Positions 51,800 to 59,547 of a DNA stretch of 64,000 nt are shown in pieces; position 1 is the first letter of the stretch; each line of letters begins with the position of its first letter. The position numbers and the translations under genes were made by a program. Source of the DNA: Streptomyces sp. NBC_00490 (GTDB lineage: Bacteria > Actinomycetota > Actinomycetes > Streptomycetales > Streptomycetaceae); NCBI RefSeq assembly GCF_036013645.1, contig NZ_CP107869.1, positions 10,106,001 to 10,170,000 of the forward strand. The letters run 5' to 3'. Below the pieces are notes generated by a model, which worked only from the letters and a program-made list of their open reading frames with translations, searched no databases and was not told the origin of the DNA.

Positions 51800-52744
51800 G
51801 TGGTCACACGATCCGGTCAGACAGACGGTCCCACGCTGACCTCGGCAGAGTTCGCCGCGCTCTACCGGCGGCTTTCGGCGAGTGCGTCCTGGGCCGGCGG
51901 CCAGCGGGGTGCCCTGGTCGCGCTCACTGACGCCCGGGTAGCGGCCGCCGGCCGCGAGGTACGGACCGGCCGCACGGTCACGCTCGCCGCACGGGTGGAG
52001 ACGTCATCAGGACCGGACAACCCGGAACCGGCCAGGCACGAGATGAAGGGCCACGCGAACAGCGGATCCGACGGCGGACTGGACTTCGCCATGGACCGCT
52101 TCGCGATGAACGTGCACGGGGACGCCGACAGCCACATCGACGCCCTCTGCCACGTGATCTACGACGGCACCCTCCACGGAGGCGTGGCGGCGAGCAGCGT
52201 CACACCTGACGGCGCCACGGCGCTCTCCGTCGAGGCGGCTCACAACGGGATCGTGGGACGCGGTGTGCTGCTGGACATCCCCAGGCTGCGCGGAGTCCCG
52301 TGGCTCGAGCCGGGTGACCACGTGACCGCCGACGATCTCGCCGCGGCCGAGACCGCCCAGGGCGTCCGTGTGAGCGAGGGCGACCTCCTGTTCGTCCGCG
52401 TCGGCCACCGCCGGCGTCGCGCCGAATTGGGAGCGTGGCACACCGCGAAGTGGCGTGCGGGCCTCCACCCGTCCGCGATGGAGTTCCTCGCCCAGCGGCG
52501 GGTCGCCGTGCTCGGCGGCGACGGCAACAACGACACGGCCCCGAGCTCCACCGAGGGCGTCGACTTCCCCGTGCACGTCCTGGCCATCCACGCCATGGGC
52601 GTGCACCTGCTGGACTACCTCCAGTTCGAGGATCTGAAACAGGCCTGCGAGGCGGAGGGGCGTTGGTCCTTCCTGTGCGTCATCGCACCCCTGCGGCTGC
52701 CGCATGCCACCGGCTCACCGGTCAATCCGATCGCCGTCTTCTGA
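51800..52744 (+). CDS. Cyclase-family (kynurenine formamidase-like) metal hydrolase
   Basis: A 314-residue protein with the cyclase/KynB fold. The metal-binding motif is NVHGDADSHIDALCHVIYDG (the D/N-xHxxTHxDxxxH type, here HIDALCH). Also present are GVLLDIPRLRGVPWLEPGDH, GDLLFVRVGHRRRR and a conserved AVLGGDGNNDTAPS. The family hydrolyses amides, lactones or ring systems with Mn or Zn. In this context lactone opening would fit but is unproven. GTG 51800 is three bases after the GH15 stop, so they share a transcript. Confidence 0.85.
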   Translation: MVTRSGQTDGPTLTSAEFAALYRRLSASASWAGGQRGALVALTDARVAAAGREVRTGRTVTLAARVETSSGPDNPEPARHEMKGHANSGSDGGLDFAMDRFAMNVHGDADSHIDALCHVIYDGTLHGGVAASSVTPDGATALSVEAAHNGIVGRGVLLDIPRLRGVPWLEPGDHVTADDLAAAETAQGVRVSEGDLLFVRVGHRRRRAELGAWHTAKWRAGLHPSAMEFLAQRRVAVLGGDGNNDTAPSSTEGVDFPVHVLAIHAMGVHLLDYLQFEDLKQACEAEGRWSFLCVIAPLRLPHATGSPVNPIAVF

Positions 52745-52770
52745 GGAGCATCACGGAGACAGCCCCTGCC

Positions 52771-53277
52771 GTGCCCACCGTCCTCGTGGTCATGGGCGTG
52801 GCGGGCACGGGGAAGTCCACCGTGGGCGCCCTGCTCGCGCAGCGGCTGTCGCTGCCCTTCCTGGAGGCGGACGACCTGCACCCGGCCGCGAACCGGGCCA
52901 AGATGGCGCAGGGCCGGCCGCTCGACGACGAGGACCGCCGCCCGTGGCTGATGGCCCTCGCCGACTGGGTCAGCAAGGCCACCGAATCGGGCCGCGGCGG
53001 GGTCGTGGCGTGCTCGGCACTCAAACAGGCATACCGTGACTTGTTCCTGCGCGCGGGTAGCGGCGTCTGGTTCCTCTACCTGGCGCTCGACCCGACGGTC
53101 GCGCAACAGCGGGTCGCAAGGCGCACGGGCCACTTCATGCCGGCCCGGCTGGAGCAGTCCCAGTACGCCGTTCTCGAACCCCTGCGGTCCGACGAACCGG
53201 GGCTGACGGTGAACGCCGACGCCACCCCCCAGGCCATCGTGGACGAGGCGGCCACCGCACTCCCGGCGCCCCGCTGA
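52771..53277 (+). CDS. gntK: Gluconokinase
   Basis: A 168-residue GntK. The P-loop is VVMGVAGTGKSTVGALLAQR. FLEADDLHPAANRAKMAQGR PLDDEDRRPWL is the GntK signature (D-LHP-N--KM--G-PL-D-DR-PWL). VACSALKQAYRDLFLRAG and RTGHFMPARLEQSQYAVLEP give the substrate and LID regions. It phosphorylates D-gluconate to 6-phosphogluconate for the pentose-phosphate route. GTG 52771 has GGAGA upstream and lies 27 bases after the cyclase stop. Confidence 0.95.
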   Translation: MPTVLVVMGVAGTGKSTVGALLAQRLSLPFLEADDLHPAANRAKMAQGRPLDDEDRRPWLMALADWVSKATESGRGGVVACSALKQAYRDLFLRAGSGVWFLYLALDPTVAQQRVARRTGHFMPARLEQSQYAVLEPLRSDEPGLTVNADATPQAIVDEAATALPAPR

Positions 53278-53451
53278 GCGGCCTCGCACTGTCCGCACGC
53301 CGTCGAGTCGCTGCTCCCGAGAGGGACCGGTAGCTTCAAAAGAGCCACCGAACCGATCACGCGGACGCGCTCCTTGTACGCCGCACACCGCGCCCCTCAG
53401 GACGGGCGCCACGGCCAGGACGCCCCGCGACTCCAAGAACGGGATCTCCGC

Positions 53452-55032
53452 ATGGCTGACGACCAGCACTACGACGTCATCGTCATCGGCACCGGAGCCG
53501 GCGGCGGCACCCTCGCACACCGGCTGGCCCCCACCGGCAAGCGGATCCTGATCCTGGAACGTGGCGACTACCTGCCGCGGGAGCGGGACAACTGGGACTC
53601 CACCGCCGTCTTCGTCAAGGGCAAGTACCGTGCGCCGGAGTTCTGGTACGACAAGCACGGCAACGAGTTCCCGCCGGAGGTCAACTACTACGTCGGGGGC
53701 AACACCAAGTTCTACGGAGCCGCGCTCTTCCGGCTGCGTCCCGAGGACTTCGGCGAGCTGCGTCACCACGACGGCGTCTCACCCGCGTGGCCGATCCGCT
53801 ACGAGGACCTGGAGCCGTACTACACGCAGGCGGAGCAGCTGTACATGGTGCACGGACGGCACGGCGAGGACCCCACCGCCGGTCCGGCGAGCGGCCAGTA
53901 TCCCCACCCGCCGGTGGAGCACGAGCCGCGCATCCAGCAGCTCAGCGACGATCTGGAGAAGCAGGGGCTGCACCCCTTCCACCTGCCCATCGGCGTGAAC
54001 TTGACGCAGGACGACAACGGCCGGGCCACGCACGCCAGCGCCTGTATCCGCTGCGAGCGGGTCGACGGTTTCCCCTGCCTGCTGGGTGCCAAGTCCGACG
54101 CCCAGGTGATCTGCGTCGATCCTGCGCTGAAGCACGACAACGTCACCCTCCTCACGGGCGCCAACGTGCGGCGCCTCGAGACCGATCCCACGGGACGCTC
54201 TGTCACCGCAGTCGTGGCGGAGTTCGACGACGCAAGCACTCGGGTGTTCAGCGCCGACATCGTCGTCGTGGCCTGCGGAGCGGTCAACTCGGCCGCACTG
54301 CTGCTGCGCTCGGCGAACGACAGGCATCCCGGCGGACTGGCCAACAGCTCGGACGTGGTGGGCCGCCATTACATGCGGCACAACAACCTGGCGCTGATGG
54401 CGGTGTCGAAGGAGCCGAACCCCACCAGGTTCCAGAAGACGCTGGCGCTGAACGACTGGTATCTCGGGGCGGACGACTGGGACTTCCCGCTCGGCGGTAT
54501 CCAGATGCTGGGCAAGTCGGACGCCGACCAGATCCACGGCGAGGCGCCGCGCTGGGCCGGCGCCGTCATGCCGGACATGCCGTTCGAGATGCTCGCGCAC
54601 CACGCCGTCGACTTCTGGCTTTGCGGGGAGGATCTGCCGCTGCCGGAGAGCCGGGTCACCCTGGACAAGGACGGTGGCATCCACCTGGCCCTCGACGAGA
54701 AGAACAACATCGCCGGCCTCAAGCGCCTGCGCCACAAGCTCCAGGGCATGCTCGGACACCTGGGCATGCACGAGCACCATCTGCTGGATCACAGCATCTA
54801 CCTGCACAAGGGCATGCCCATCGGCGCCACCGCCCACCAGGCCGGCACGATCCGGTTCGGCGACGACCCCAACAGCTCCGCGCTGGACGTCGACTGCAAG
54901 GCACACGATCTGGACAACCTGTACGTCGTCGACACGAGCTTCTTCCCGAGCATCGGGGCGGTGAACCCGTCCCTGACCGCCATCGCCAACGCCCTGCGGG
55001 TCGGCGACCGCATCGCGGCCCGCCTGGGCTGA
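53452..55032 (+). CDS. GMC-family FAD-dependent oxidoreductase
   Basis: A 526-residue flavoprotein. The dinucleotide motif is YDVIVIGTGAGGGTLAHRLA (residues 7-26), followed by ILILERGDYL, and PEVNYYVGGNTKFYGAALFR covers the FAD-binding loop. The C-terminal GMC_oxred_C block SALDVDCKAHDLDNLYVVDT and GAVNPSLTAIANALRVGDRI carries the catalytic Asn of the His/Asn pair. HASACIRCERVDGFPCLLGA is a cysteine-rich insert seen in GMC dehydrogenases of the glucose/gluconate type. ATG 53452 follows GGGA. It probably oxidises a sugar, matching the gluconokinase upstream; the electron acceptor is unknown. Confidence 0.9.
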   Translation: MADDQHYDVIVIGTGAGGGTLAHRLAPTGKRILILERGDYLPRERDNWDSTAVFVKGKYRAPEFWYDKHGNEFPPEVNYYVGGNTKFYGAALFRLRPEDFGELRHHDGVSPAWPIRYEDLEPYYTQAEQLYMVHGRHGEDPTAGPASGQYPHPPVEHEPRIQQLSDDLEKQGLHPFHLPIGVNLTQDDNGRATHASACIRCERVDGFPCLLGAKSDAQVICVDPALKHDNVTLLTGANVRRLETDPTGRSVTAVVAEFDDASTRVFSADIVVVACGAVNSAALLLRSANDRHPGGLANSSDVVGRHYMRHNNLALMAVSKEPNPTRFQKTLALNDWYLGADDWDFPLGGIQMLGKSDADQIHGEAPRWAGAVMPDMPFEMLAHHAVDFWLCGEDLPLPESRVTLDKDGGIHLALDEKNNIAGLKRLRHKLQGMLGHLGMHEHHLLDHSIYLHKGMPIGATAHQAGTIRFGDDPNSSALDVDCKAHDLDNLYVVDTSFFPSIGAVNPSLTAIANALRVGDRIAARLG

Positions 55033-55095
55033 GGCGGACCGGGGGCACGCGGGAGCCGCATGCCTCACCGGTCGTCCCCGGGCGCGCGCGGCCCG

Positions 55096-55520
55096 GGTGT
55101 CGGCGTCGGTGAGTCCTTCGAGGTCACCGAGGTTGTCGAGCCGGAAGAGCAGGACGAGGGCCGGCCCCACGAGGACGACCGTGACGATTCCCAGCCAGCG
55201 CAGGGCGTGGGCGGCACCGGCCGCTTCGGTCATGGTGAGCGAGGTCGGTAGCACGTAGGGCCGCTGGGCCAGACCCCAGGCGACGGCCGTGAGGGCGATG
55301 CTTCCCACCGCCGTCCAGCGGGACCAGCGGTGGGTGCGGCGCACGAGCAGCACTGCCGTCGCCAGGCCGCAGACCGCGGCCAGGACGACCGCCGCCACTC
55401 CAGCCCCCGGTCAACCCTCCCCAGACATAGCGGGCGTCGTCACAAGTCACGGGCAGGCCGACGAGCGCGAGGACGACGACGGAGGCGAACGCCGGCGCCG
55501 CACCGCGCGGCGCCGCGGCT
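55096..55520 (-). pseudogene. cydB: C-terminal relic of cydB (cytochrome bd subunit II)
   Basis: The minus-strand text AAPAFASVVVLALVGLPVT shifts frame near 55405 to AAVVLAAVCGLATAVLLVRR. It continues AWGLAQRPYVLPTSLTMTEA, AAHALRWLGIVTVVLVGPAL and LLFRLDNLGDLEGLTDAD. AQRPYLLPTSLT is diagnostic for the last part of CydB. The first two-thirds of the gene and all of cydA are absent, and there is a frameshift, so it is dead. Confidence 0.78.
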
Positions 55521-55524
55521 GCTT

Positions 55525-57114
55525 CTACGTGGCGGGGGACTCGGAGTCCTCGGCGTGGTAGCGCCGCAGGAGCTCCTGCTCGGCGTCCCGTCGCGGGAAC
55601 ATGAAGAAGACCAGCAGCGCGCCCACCACGATCGCGACCAGGCCGGCGGTGTATGCCCAGTCGTCGCCCTTGAGGAATGACTGGCGGGCTGCCGCGACGA
55701 TCTGGTCGGCGTAGGTGGGGTGCTGCTGGGCGACTTGCTCGGCGGAGGCGAACGACTTCGTCAGCTCACCCTGAACCTGGTTCGACACGTGCTTGCTCTC
55801 GGAGGATGAGGCGATCGCCGAACTGAAGGTCGAGGCGTAGCCGGAGGTGAGCAGGGCGCCCATGATCGACTGCATGATGGCCCCACCGAGGTCCCGTTGC
55901 AGGTCTGCGGTGCCTGACGCCATACCTGCCCGTCGCACGGGCACCGATCCGGTCAACGAGTGCGAGGCAGGCGTTCCGGCGAAACCGACTCCGATGCCGG
56001 CGAACACGTAGGCGAGGCCGATCTGCCAGTAGCTGCTGTTCTCGCTCCAGAACAGCAGCATCCAGCCGAAGGCGAGGAAGAGAAACACATAGCCGATCAG
56101 CAAGGTCGTGCGGGCGCCGCGGGTCTCGACCAGCTTCGCGGATCGGGGTGCCACGAGCACCATCATGACGACGAGGGGCAGGATGGCGGCGCCTGCTTCG
56201 ACAGAGTCGTAATTGAGCACGTTCTGCAGGTACTGCTGGCTCACGAACGCCGACCCCATCAGGGCGCCGAACACGATGATTCCTGCGCATGCGGCCACCC
56301 AGAACGTGCGCCGACCGGCGATGTGGAGGTCGTACAACGGATTGCGAGCCCGGCGCTGACGCCAGATGAACGCTGTTCCGGCAGCAAGGGCGATCAGGAC
56401 GAGAACGAGGACCAGGAGCCCTTGGTCGGGGACGGCGGCGAAATTGATGGCAAGCACCAGTCCCGCGACCAGGAGGACCGACAGGATACCGCCGGCGTTG
56501 TCCACCGGTTCGGTCGACTCGTTGGCGTGGGCGGGGACGAACACCAGCGCCATGAACAGGGCGACCACGGCGAGGGGAAGGGTGACCAGGAATACCGACC
56601 CCCAGTAGAAATGCTGGAGGAGCGCGCCCGCAATCACCGGTCCGAGCATCGAGATGCCACCGCCCAGGGCCGACCACAGTGCGATCGACTTGGTCCGCCC
56701 CGGCCCCGTCCACAGGGCAGTGATCAGCGCCAGGGTGGTCGGGAAAGCCATGCCGGCGGAGAATCCCCCGATGATCCGTGCCACGACCAGGACGATGTCG
56801 TTGGGAGCGTAAGCGGCGAGCAGGCAGGCGGGGATGGAGAGGGCGACGCCGAGGATCAGGAGCAACTTGCGCCCGTATCGGTCGCCGACCGCTCCGAGGT
56901 AGAGCACCGATGCGGCCAGGCCGAGGGAATAGCCCACGGCGACCAGGTTCAGCATGGTCTGTGACGAGTCGAATGCCTTCCCGACCGCGGGCAGGGCCAC
57001 GTTGGCCACCGACAGGTTCAGGTTGGCCACCGCGGCGACGATGATCAGGGACGCCAGGACGAGCGGCGCGCGCGCCGGGGCTCGGTCCGGCACGTCTGCG
57101 CCACTCTTCGACAA
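55525..57114 (-). CDS. MFS transporter, 14-helix DHA2-type
   Basis: A 529-residue drug:H+ antiporter-like protein. Helix 1 is VLASLIIVAAVANLNLSVAN; the inter-helix motif is LGAVGDRYGRKLLLI; motif C is GLVGP-like GISMLGPVIAGALLQHFYWG. A paired helix region around residues 190-260, plus the C-terminal loop before YTAGLVAIVVGALLVFFMFP, fits the 14-helix DHA2 family. The start is probably TTG 57114, five bases after GGAGG; the frame is open to 57264. No regulator adjoins it. Confidence 0.9.
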   Translation of the reverse strand: MSKSGADVPDRAPARAPLVLASLIIVAAVANLNLSVANVALPAVGKAFDSSQTMLNLVAVGYSLGLAASVLYLGAVGDRYGRKLLLILGVALSIPACLLAAYAPNDIVLVVARIIGGFSAGMAFPTTLALITALWTGPGRTKSIALWSALGGGISMLGPVIAGALLQHFYWGSVFLVTLPLAVVALFMALVFVPAHANESTEPVDNAGGILSVLLVAGLVLAINFAAVPDQGLLVLVLVLIALAAGTAFIWRQRRARNPLYDLHIAGRRTFWVAACAGIIVFGALMGSAFVSQQYLQNVLNYDSVEAGAAILPLVVMMVLVAPRSAKLVETRGARTTLLIGYVFLFLAFGWMLLFWSENSSYWQIGLAYVFAGIGVGFAGTPASHSLTGSVPVRRAGMASGTADLQRDLGGAIMQSIMGALLTSGYASTFSSAIASSSESKHVSNQVQGELTKSFASAEQVAQQHPTYADQIVAAARQSFLKGDDWAYTAGLVAIVVGALLVFFMFPRRDAEQELLRRYHAEDSESPAT

Positions 57115-57614
57115 GGGAACCTCCGGGCAGCGGGATTGGGCGTCAGGAGTGCACGGCACGGCCGTCGCGCCGAGGCCGAACGGGCTGGCCGAGGATTCCC
57201 CGTGGGTGGGGTGCTCGGCAGATGAACACTGCCGGAGCCGTCCACGACCAGGCGGGAACGACATCAGGCAGCGGTGCGTCCGGCAGCGGATACGACGTCA
57301 AGTACCGGGTGCCGCTCTGACCAGCGGAACGGCCCAAAGAACTACGGGCCGAAGCTAGACCATCGGTCATACATGAGCGCTGCCGACTCGGCCGACACCG
57401 TCCGCCATACCTTCGTTCGGATGAAAGCCGAGCGGCGGATCGCCGGTGCATGTCGTGGGTCTTCGCTCTCCGACTCACGCGCGAACCGGCGTTGTTGATG
57501 GCGAGGTGGAGGTGGTCGAGGTAGCGGGAGCGCCAGCCCGGGTTACCGGTAGTGCGTGTGTAGTGCCATGGATGGACCTTCGCTGGGCCCCAGGGGCCTG
57601 CTGGCCCCGCAGCC
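57115..57614. other. Region between the MFS gene and the TnpB relic
   Basis: No supported gene. A short minus-strand segment (HYTRTTGNPGWRSRYLDHLH, about 57502-57560) looks coding but is not recognised. Confidence 0.35.
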
Positions 57615-57821
57615 ACCGCACTCCCCTTGCACATCAGGGAGTGGATCTGTTTCGCCTGCGGAGCGGTCCATGACCGGGACCACAATGCCACGAAGAACGT
57701 GAAAACGGCCGCCGGACTGGCGGTGTCAGCCTGTGGAGCGCAGGTAAGACCAGGACACGTCCTGGCACGGCGCAGCGAAGCAGGAAGCCACGGATTCTCT
57801 CCTGAACCCTGTGCCGCGTAG
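57615..57821 (+). pseudogene. TnpB C-terminal relic (IS200/IS605)
   Basis: The frame reads LHIREWICFACGAVHDRDHN and ATKNVKTAAGLAVSACGAQV, ending CAA-stop at 57821. This is the zinc-ribbon half and RuvC-III Asp (HDRD) of a TnpB. All upstream catalytic parts are missing. A hairpin plus GAGCAAGTCAAG follows at 57851-57882, like the right end of the intact element at 19.6 kb, so an element end with possible omega-RNA sequence remains. Confidence 0.8.
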
Positions 57822-57850
57822 CGGCACAGCAACGGAAGAGAAGGCCAGAA

Positions 57851-57872
57851 TCCTCGGGCTTCAGCCCGAGGA
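57851..57872. repeat. IS200/IS605 right-end hairpin of the TnpB relic
   Basis: TCCTCGGGCT (57851-57860) pairs with AGCCCGAGGA (57863-57872). The following GCAAGTCAAG matches the end of the intact TnpB element (GAAGTCAAG). It marks the outer edge of the relic. Confidence 0.7.
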
Positions 57873-57969
57873 GCAAGTCAAGTCCACCCCACGCCGGCTG
57901 ACCGTCGACGGGCTGCACAGTGCGACCGCATTGTGCAGCCCGTCCGAGCGCCAGGGCAGGGACACCGTT

Positions 57970-58455
57970 TCAGCCGCTCAACCGCAACCGCATCAGCAGG
58001 CGGTCGGCCCCAGGGCCGAAGTAGTTCTTGCGCAGGGTGGGTTCGCCGACGAAACCCAGGTTCTCGTAGAGGAGTATCGCCGCCTTGTTCGCGGGTGCGA
58101 CGGTGAGGGCGACTTCCCGTACTCCGAGGTCGCGGAGTCTGCGCAGCACTTCCTCCATCAGCAGGCGGCCGAAGCCCTGACCGCGCTGGTGCGGGGTGAT
58201 CCCCAGGCCGAGGACCCAGCTACGGCTGAGATCGGGTGCCGTCCCGCACAGGACGTACCCCTGGAGAGCGGTGCCGTCGTCGAGAACCAGCAGGTGGCCT
58301 GGGTAGATGTCGAACATCTGGCGCAGCACGAAGTAGGGATAGGGCTCCTCCGGAAACGACTCCCTGTCGAGGAGGGACAGTTCCTGGAGGTCAGCTTCTC
58401 GAACGTGGCGGGGCCGGAGGCGCTTTGATGTGCGACGGGAGGGTACCGCGGTCAT
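57970..58455 (-). CDS. GNAT-family N-acetyltransferase
   Basis: A 161-residue GNAT enzyme. LRPRHVREADLQELSLLDRE is the N-terminal strand and helix; LSRSWVLGLGITPHQRGQGF GRLLMEEVLRRL holds the acetyl-CoA pyrophosphate loop (Q/R-x-x-G-x-G/A). VREVALTVAPANKAAILLYE NLGF gives the C-terminal half with the usual Tyr. This is close to RimI-type layout; the acceptor is unknown. ATG 58455 follows GGAGG. It is divergent from the SCO2525-like operon. Confidence 0.9.
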   Translation of the reverse strand: MTAVPSRRTSKRLRPRHVREADLQELSLLDRESFPEEPYPYFVLRQMFDIYPGHLLVLDDGTALQGYVLCGTAPDLSRSWVLGLGITPHQRGQGFGRLLMEEVLRRLRDLGVREVALTVAPANKAAILLYENLGFVGEPTLRKNYFGPGADRLLMRLRLSG

Positions 58456-58630
58456 TTCACCTCCTGGTGTGAAAAATGAGGTGCTGATTGACCACTTGAG
58501 AGTGAATTGACTCAAGGTTGGATCAGGATGGCGGTGCGTTGCCGAGGCAACAAGCGACTTCAAGGCCAAGTCTGCTTGTCGATATGCTTATTCGGCTGGC
58601 GCGATACGGTCGTGCCCCTTAGCCTGTGCG

Positions 58631-58659
58631 TTGTTCCCCGGTACTGGCCCGTGTACGCT
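58631..58659 (+). promoter_or_regulatory. Putative promoter of the SCO2525-like operon (leaderless)
   Basis: TTGTTC (58631-58636) and TACGCT (58654-58659) are spaced by 17 bp. The -10 ends six bases before ATG 58666, so transcription would begin at or next to the start codon. Sequence-based only. Confidence 0.5.
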
Positions 58660-58665
58660 AGGGCG

Positions 58666-59478
58666 ATGCATTTCCCAGCTCCGGTCGACCCGTGTGTCCG
58701 AAATGATCAGGCACCATGGGAAAAATTCGACAACGAGGCGTACGTCGCACAGAATTACCTTGATCTTCTGCCTGTGGATGCGAAGATCCTCTCTGAGGTG
58801 GGCGGGTACTTCAGTCGCCACTTCAGGGAAAGGGGTGAGGGTGCGAGGAGTCCGGTTCTGGGTATTGACATGGGCGCTGGAGGCAACCTGTATCCGGCGT
58901 TGGCGATGCTTCCCTGGTGTAGGAAGATCACCCTTTTTGAGCGAGCTCCGGAGAACGTCGAATACTTGCGCCAGCAGCGCAGTGAGGTCGCTCAGAACTG
59001 GGACGCCTTCTGGAAAGTGCTGTGTTATGAGAAGGTCTACGCCGATCTGGACTCGAAATGGAAGAACGTATTCCGTGAAGTCGCCCGTGTAGAACAGGGG
59101 AACCTGTTCAAGATGGGGCGGCGTAATTGGCTGGGGATTCGGAGATCGGCGGGCAAGTACCAGATCGGAACGATGTTCTTCGTGGCCGAATCCATCTCCA
59201 CCTCACCCGACGAGTTCCGGCAGGCCGTCGACTGCTTTATGGCCGTTCTCGCGCCTGGCGCCCCCTTCGCCGCCGCGTTCATGGAAGGCTCACGTGGGTA
59301 TGACGTCGGCGATGAACATTTTCCAGCCTGCGATGTCGACGAAGATCAGGTCGAGAAAACTCTCGCCCCCTACGCGAATGACCTGAAGATGGTGCGCCTG
59401 AACGACGCGGGCCACTTGGTGCGACCTGGTCATACGGGAATGATCCTCGCATACGGAGAACGGCGTTCCGGGGAATGA
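58666..59478 (+). CDS. SCO2525-family SAM-dependent methyltransferase
   Basis: A 270-residue protein that begins the five-gene operon. WEKFDNEAYVAQNYLDLLPV and VLGIDMGAGGNLYPALAMLP hold the SAM-binding loop (D-x-G-x-G). WCRKITLFERAPENVEYLRQ is the adenosine-binding acidic strand. Later segments include TMFFVAESISTSPDEFRQAV and VRPGHTGMILAYG. I recognise the order as that of the family named after S. coelicolor SCO2525, related to the NNMT/PNMT-type fold. The acceptor substrate is unknown. ATG 58666 is preferred because it follows a promoter-like -10; the frame is open to 58507. Confidence 0.85.
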   Translation: MHFPAPVDPCVRNDQAPWEKFDNEAYVAQNYLDLLPVDAKILSEVGGYFSRHFRERGEGARSPVLGIDMGAGGNLYPALAMLPWCRKITLFERAPENVEYLRQQRSEVAQNWDAFWKVLCYEKVYADLDSKWKNVFREVARVEQGNLFKMGRRNWLGIRRSAGKYQIGTMFFVAESISTSPDEFRQAVDCFMAVLAPGAPFAAAFMEGSRGYDVGDEHFPACDVDEDQVEKTLAPYANDLKMVRLNDAGHLVRPGHTGMILAYGERRSGE

Positions 59479-59547
59479 ATTTCTCCTTCCGCTCTTCGGT
59501 GCCAGAGCACGGGCGGTTCGCGGGACGACCTGGGTGAAGGGCTGGGA

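Noticed and set aside
53779..55398. 539-codon minus-strand frame over the GMC gene
   Set aside because: Only its first ~100 codons are meaningful (cydB relic). The remainder is an antisense shadow of the GMC oxidoreductase.
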